Shown here piece by piece: positions 60,939 to 64,000 of a DNA stretch of 64,000 bases. The notes under the pieces were generated by a model, which saw nothing but the letters and a program-made list of their open reading frames with translations, was not told where the DNA came from and did no database searches. Position 1 is the first letter of the stretch; each line of letters begins with the position of its first letter. Made by a program: the position numbers and the translations under genes. The DNA is from Aneurinibacillus sp. REN35 (GTDB lineage: Bacteria; Bacillota; Bacilli; Aneurinibacillales; Aneurinibacillaceae): contig NZ_JBFTXJ020000001.1 in assembly GCF_041379945.2 (NCBI RefSeq), positions 124,001 to 188,000 on the forward strand. The letters run 5' to 3'.

Positions 60939-61850
60939 ATGGAGATACGACAGCTTTTATATGCGGTCACAATTGCTGAGGAAAAAAGCTTCTCGCGGGC
61001 TGCGGACAAGCTTCATCTAGCCCAGCCTTCACTTAGCCAACAGATTGCCAAACTCGAAAAAGAGATTGGCGTAATTTTGTTTGAACGCTCAACAAGCGCT
61101 CTACGCTTAACTGATGCAGGGGAGAGATTTTATGAATCGGCAGTAAAAATCCTTGATTCAGTAGAACAAATCAAAAAAGAAATGCAGGATATGGCTGAAT
61201 TGGAGAAGGGGGAACTAACTGTAGGGAGCTTGCCAATTACCGGTGCTCATATTCTTCCGTTGGTTCTTCCTGTATTTAAAGAGAAGTATCCGGGCATCCA
61301 AGTTCGGCTTGTGGAGGAAGCGACTCAGGTGCTGGAGCTTTTGACAGCGCGTGGAAAAGCGGAGATGAGTCTCTTATCTCTTCCGCTTGCCGATGATACG
61401 CTGGAATGGGAAGAAATCCTTGAAGAAGAAATCTGTCTTGCTGTTCCGCCACAGCATCCGCTTAGCAGGAAAGAGAGGATCGAGATTCGGGAATTAAAAG
61501 ATGAGACATTTATTATGTTAAAGAAGGGCCAGGGTTTTCGAAACCTGGCCCAACGATGGTGTGAAGATGCGGGGTTTTCGCCGCGTGTCGTATTTGAGAG
61601 CAGCAATATTGAGACGGTCCAGTCCCTTGTAGCAGCAGGAATGGGCATTGCCTTCGTGCCAAAGATGGTAACGAGATGGTCGCGTGAAACACTGACTCCG
61701 GTCTATATCGCCCTGCATAATCCGATTCCGCGTCGTACGCTTGTCATGGCGTATCGAAGGGGGCGGTATCGTTCACGGGCCAGTCAGGCGTTTCTTGCTA
61801 CCGTAAAAGAGGTACTAGCTGCTATGGAGCAATCGTCCCGTCGCTTTTAA
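60939..61850 (+). CDS. LysR-family transcriptional regulator
   Basis: The 303-residue protein has the LysR helix-turn-helix (EIRQLLYAVTIAEEKSFSRAA, then AQPSLSQQIAKLEKEIG) and the periplasmic-binding-like effector domain (from about residue 90). Divergent from leuCD, it probably controls that operon or itself; the effector is unknown. ATG 60939 is about seven bases after AAGGATGG. Its 3' end overlaps the convergent CapA-like gene by 29 bases. Confidence 0.88.
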   Translation: MEIRQLLYAVTIAEEKSFSRAADKLHLAQPSLSQQIAKLEKEIGVILFERSTSALRLTDAGERFYESAVKILDSVEQIKKEMQDMAELEKGELTVGSLPITGAHILPLVLPVFKEKYPGIQVRLVEEATQVLELLTARGKAEMSLLSLPLADDTLEWEEILEEEICLAVPPQHPLSRKERIEIRELKDETFIMLKKGQGFRNLAQRWCEDAGFSPRVVFESSNIETVQSLVAAGMGIAFVPKMVTRWSRETLTPVYIALHNPIPRRTLVMAYRRGRYRSRASQAFLATVKEVLAAMEQSSRRF

Positions 61851-62886
61851 TGGTAGCTTTTTGTGAAATCTGATCCATGAAGCGCAGGAACTCACCTTTC
61901 TCTTTTCCCTGGAGCAGACGGGGCTGGCCGTTTGTGATCCGTGCCGGAATCAGTGTAGCCTGGATGCGGCTGCCATTCATGACCACTTCAAGAAGAGCGG
62001 TCTGATTACAGCGATCCAGTCGGCTGTTAGTGAAGATGAAGTTGCCTAGTGAATATGCAATCAGCTTTCCTTTGTACCATTCTACAGGCTGCATAATATG
62101 GGAGTGGTGGCCGACAATGAGATCTGCCCCCGCATCAACCAACCGATGTCCAAGCTCAGTTTGGTACGCTTCCGGCGTCGTCACACGTTCTTTGCCCCAG
62201 TGGATAAAGACGACAACAACATCTGCCTTTTTGCGTGCTTCTTTTACTTTTGCATACATTATCTTCGGATCATACGCACTGGCAAGACCTGGTTTGCTCT
62301 TGCCCGCCATCCAGGAGGTTGAAGGAAGGACGCGGCTGTAGTTAAGTAAAGCAATCGTCTTTCCTTTTTTCTTTATGTAATGAATCTTCGTGGCTTCGTC
62401 TGCGTTTTTACCTGCACCAAGCGGTAGGAGTCCGGCTGCTTTTACAGAGTTGATCGTATCGAACAGTGCGTCTTGACCATAATCAAGGGTATGATTATTA
62501 GCAAGCCCGACCGCATCGAAGCCGCTTGTGGCGATCGCCTTTGCCATGCGCGGATCGGAGCGGAAGGTGAACTGCTTGTCCTGTGCACTGCCCCGTGTCG
62601 TCAATGTCGTCTCCAGATTGCCCAGCGCAAAATCAGCCTTTGTCAAAATGGGTTTTACTTCGGCGAACGGGTAATTGGTTCCGTTCTTCTTAATATAGCT
62701 TTCAACGTTTCCGGTAAATTGCATGTCGCCTGCAAAGGCGAGTGTCAATTTGTCAAAGCTCGTTAGTGTCACATCATTATTTTTGACTTTCGCGTTGGCC
62801 ATTAGTGTAAGACTGCCAAACAAGAGACCAAGACAAAGTAAGCTCATACTGAGCACAGCCACAATGCGTTTTTGTTTTCCTCTCAC
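61822..62886 (-). CDS. CapA-like metallophosphoesterase-fold protein, secreted or anchored
   Basis: The 354-residue protein has an N-terminal hydrophobic segment (residues 10-31, ending ANA) and the CapA/PgsA domain: LAFAGDMQFTG, NLETTLTTRG, GLANNHTLDYG, HWGKE and VGHHSHIMQ. CapA-type proteins take part in poly-gamma-glutamate synthesis when beside pgsBC, which is not the case here; many stand-alone copies exist. The start is GTG 62886 behind GGAGAATAG. Confidence 0.88.
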   Translation of the reverse strand: MRGKQKRIVAVLSMSLLCLGLLFGSLTLMANAKVKNNDVTLTSFDKLTLAFAGDMQFTGNVESYIKKNGTNYPFAEVKPILTKADFALGNLETTLTTRGSAQDKQFTFRSDPRMAKAIATSGFDAVGLANNHTLDYGQDALFDTINSVKAAGLLPLGAGKNADEATKIHYIKKKGKTIALLNYSRVLPSTSWMAGKSKPGLASAYDPKIMYAKVKEARKKADVVVVFIHWGKERVTTPEAYQTELGHRLVDAGADLIVGHHSHIMQPVEWYKGKLIAYSLGNFIFTNSRLDRCNQTALLEVVMNGSRIQATLIPARITNGQPRLLQGKEKGEFLRFMDQISQKATIKSDGTIAP

Positions 62887-63058
62887 GGTTTCTATTCTCC
62901 CTGTACTATATTCCTTAAATTTCCTCTCTGCATTTCTGCATCATACCACATTTGCAGGCGCGAAATAAGTACAAATTGTCAAATTTATCGAATTGAAAAT
63001 ATGCAATCGTTCAGTACAATGGAAGTTGTCAGCATGTTGCAGGGGGAATGAAAACACA

Positions 63059-63856
63059 ATGCTTCATTATAAAGCGATCGAAACGAATAAAAATAATGCG
63101 TGGGTAGTGTTCATTCACGGTGCCGGGGGCAGCAGCGCGATATTTTATCGCCAGGTCAAGGCGTTTAAGCGTGAGTTTAATCTGCTGCTAATTGATCTGC
63201 ATGGGCATGGCAAGTCAAAAGGGAAATTGGAGAAGGAAGAATATACGTATGAAGAGATTGCGCATGATGTGCTGTTGGTATTAGATCATCTGCGCATCGA
63301 ATCGGCTCATTTCATCGGGGTATCGCTTGGAACGATTGTCATTCATGCGATTTATGAACGAGCACCTGAGAAAGTAGCCTCAATGGTGATGGGAGGAGCC
63401 GTACTGAAGTTCAATCGCCGCTCCCGTCTCCTGCTTGGACTCGGCCATGCTTGTAAACACATCATTCCGTACATGTGGCTCTATAAGTTATTTGCCTGGG
63501 TGCTTATGCCGAAGTCGAATCACAGTCATTCTCGCCGGGTCTTTGTCCGTGAAGCCAAAGTGCTTGGACACCGCGAGTTTATTAAGTGGTTTCGAACATC
63601 CACACAGGTTGAGGCGATGCATGAGAGGTTAAGGCGAGCCATCTACCATGTGCCGCGCCTATATGTGATGGGAAAAGAAGACCATATGTTTCTGCCAATT
63701 CTAAAAAGAACAGTGCGAAACAGCGCATCAACGATTGTGCATATTATCGATAACTGCGGCCATGTCTGCAATATTGACCGAGCGGAGGAGTTCAACCAGA
63801 TTGTGCTCGCTTTCCTACGCAACTCATGCGCTCTATCTGTCAATGAAACGCCGTAG
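63059..63856 (+). CDS. Alpha/beta hydrolase
   Basis: The 265-residue protein has the oxyanion region FIHGAGGSSAIF, DLHGHGKS, the nucleophile in GVSLGTIV (about residue 85), Asp in GKEDHMF and His in CGHVCN. It belongs to the MhpC-like alpha/beta hydrolases; the substrate is unknown. ATG 63059 follows AGGGGGAATG. Cys residues next to the catalytic His (NCGHVC) are unusual. Confidence 0.85.
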   Translation: MLHYKAIETNKNNAWVVFIHGAGGSSAIFYRQVKAFKREFNLLLIDLHGHGKSKGKLEKEEYTYEEIAHDVLLVLDHLRIESAHFIGVSLGTIVIHAIYERAPEKVASMVMGGAVLKFNRRSRLLLGLGHACKHIIPYMWLYKLFAWVLMPKSNHSHSRRVFVREAKVLGHREFIKWFRTSTQVEAMHERLRRAIYHVPRLYVMGKEDHMFLPILKRTVRNSASTIVHIIDNCGHVCNIDRAEEFNQIVLAFLRNSCALSVNETP

Positions 63857-63953
63857 CACATAAGCGTTACAATTTCCAGAAATATGCCTAGCCGCTCTGT
63901 GTCACACATAGTACAATGTAGACAAACAACAAGAACAGAAAGGGGGAGAGCCG

Positions 63954-64000
63954 TTGTTTTATGTGGTGCTCACCTTACATTTACTTGCAGTGACAGCCAA
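63954..64000 (+). CDS. Start of a gene running off the window
   Basis: TTG 63954 lies about six bases after AAAGGGGGAGAG and opens a frame encoding FYVVLTLHLLAVTA, a likely first transmembrane helix or signal. It is open to the window end. Function cannot be told. Confidence 0.5.
   Translation, partial: MFYVVLTLHLLAVTA

Noticed and set aside
1-64000. tRNA, rRNA, CRISPR, insertion sequence or prophage
   Set aside because: No tRNA-like cloverleaf with a TTCGA loop, no regular repeat-spacer array, no transposase or phage gene and no terminal inverted repeats were seen.

Overview
This is a chromosomal window from a spore-forming, Gram-positive Bacillales bacterium of moderate GC content. The gene content and protein style (fadN-fadA-fadE, parE-parC with a TTG start, YkuS, PepF paralogues, CwlD-type amidase, YhcN/YlaJ-type lipoprotein, BmrC/BmrD-like exporter, strong AGGAGG ribosome sites, frequent TTG/GTG starts) suggest an Aneurinibacillus/Brevibacillus-like organism. 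That genus guess is inference from memory, not a search. I see no rRNA, tRNA, CRISPR array, prophage or insertion sequence, and the window reads as ordinary core chromosome with some accessory genes.

Layout. 1-4 kb: 3' part of a multicopper oxidase, an orphan membrane-protein remnant, a metallo-beta-lactamase-fold protein behind a perfect sigma-A promoter, an Hfq-like paralogue, an HD hydrolase and a VanZ protein. 4-8.5 kb: amidase with a tiny AtzG/GatC-like partner, luciferase-like monooxygenase divergent from a TetR regulator, and methionine aminopeptidase. 8.5-14.5 kb: sporulation and envelope genes (YhcN/YlaJ-type lipoprotein, polysaccharide deacetylase plus CwlD-type amidase), YkuS, several small proteins, a SEC-C protein, ketopantoate reductase and two tiny membrane proteins. 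14.6-21.7 kb: a fatty-acid beta-oxidation operon (fadN, fadA, fadE, acyl-CoA ligase) behind a FadR-like operator. 22-32 kb: endonuclease III, a structured RNA with a Cys4 microprotein, oligoendopeptidase F with an elaborate leader, a secreted cell-wall amidase, YitT and PAP2 membrane proteins, a phosphodiester glycosidase, a PAS-STAS protein and RarD. 32-37 kb: a hydrolase and a heterodimeric BmrC/BmrD-like multidrug exporter carrying an in-frame tandem duplication. 37-50 kb: MBL-fold hydrolase, 23S rRNA-type methyltransferase, UbiD decarboxylase, a sigma-54 activator, CBS protein, uncharacterised small proteins, thiME, a V4R-STAS protein and a copper-amine-oxidase-N-domain protein. 50-64 kb: topoisomerase IV (parE, parC), an S1 protein, an orphan enterobacterial-type aspartate carbamoyltransferase, an apparently exported PepF paralogue, a Tyr/Pro-rich protein behind a compact structured leader, leuCD divergent from a LysR regulator, a CapA-like protein and an alpha/beta hydrolase.

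The most unusual signals are cis-acting RNA elements. They are: (i) a sigma-A promoter overlapped by a 9-bp inverted repeat, followed by about 170 nt of structured RNA with a strong terminator, then a 48-residue CxxC/CxxC protein (22.8-23.2 kb); (ii) a three-way-junction leader before a PYPY-repeat protein (58.25-58.33 kb); and (iii) a pepF leader with an upstream hairpin, a 14-codon peptide and a hairpin inside the Shine-Dalgarno spacer (23.28-23.38 kb). All functions are assigned from motifs read by eye; no database search was run.
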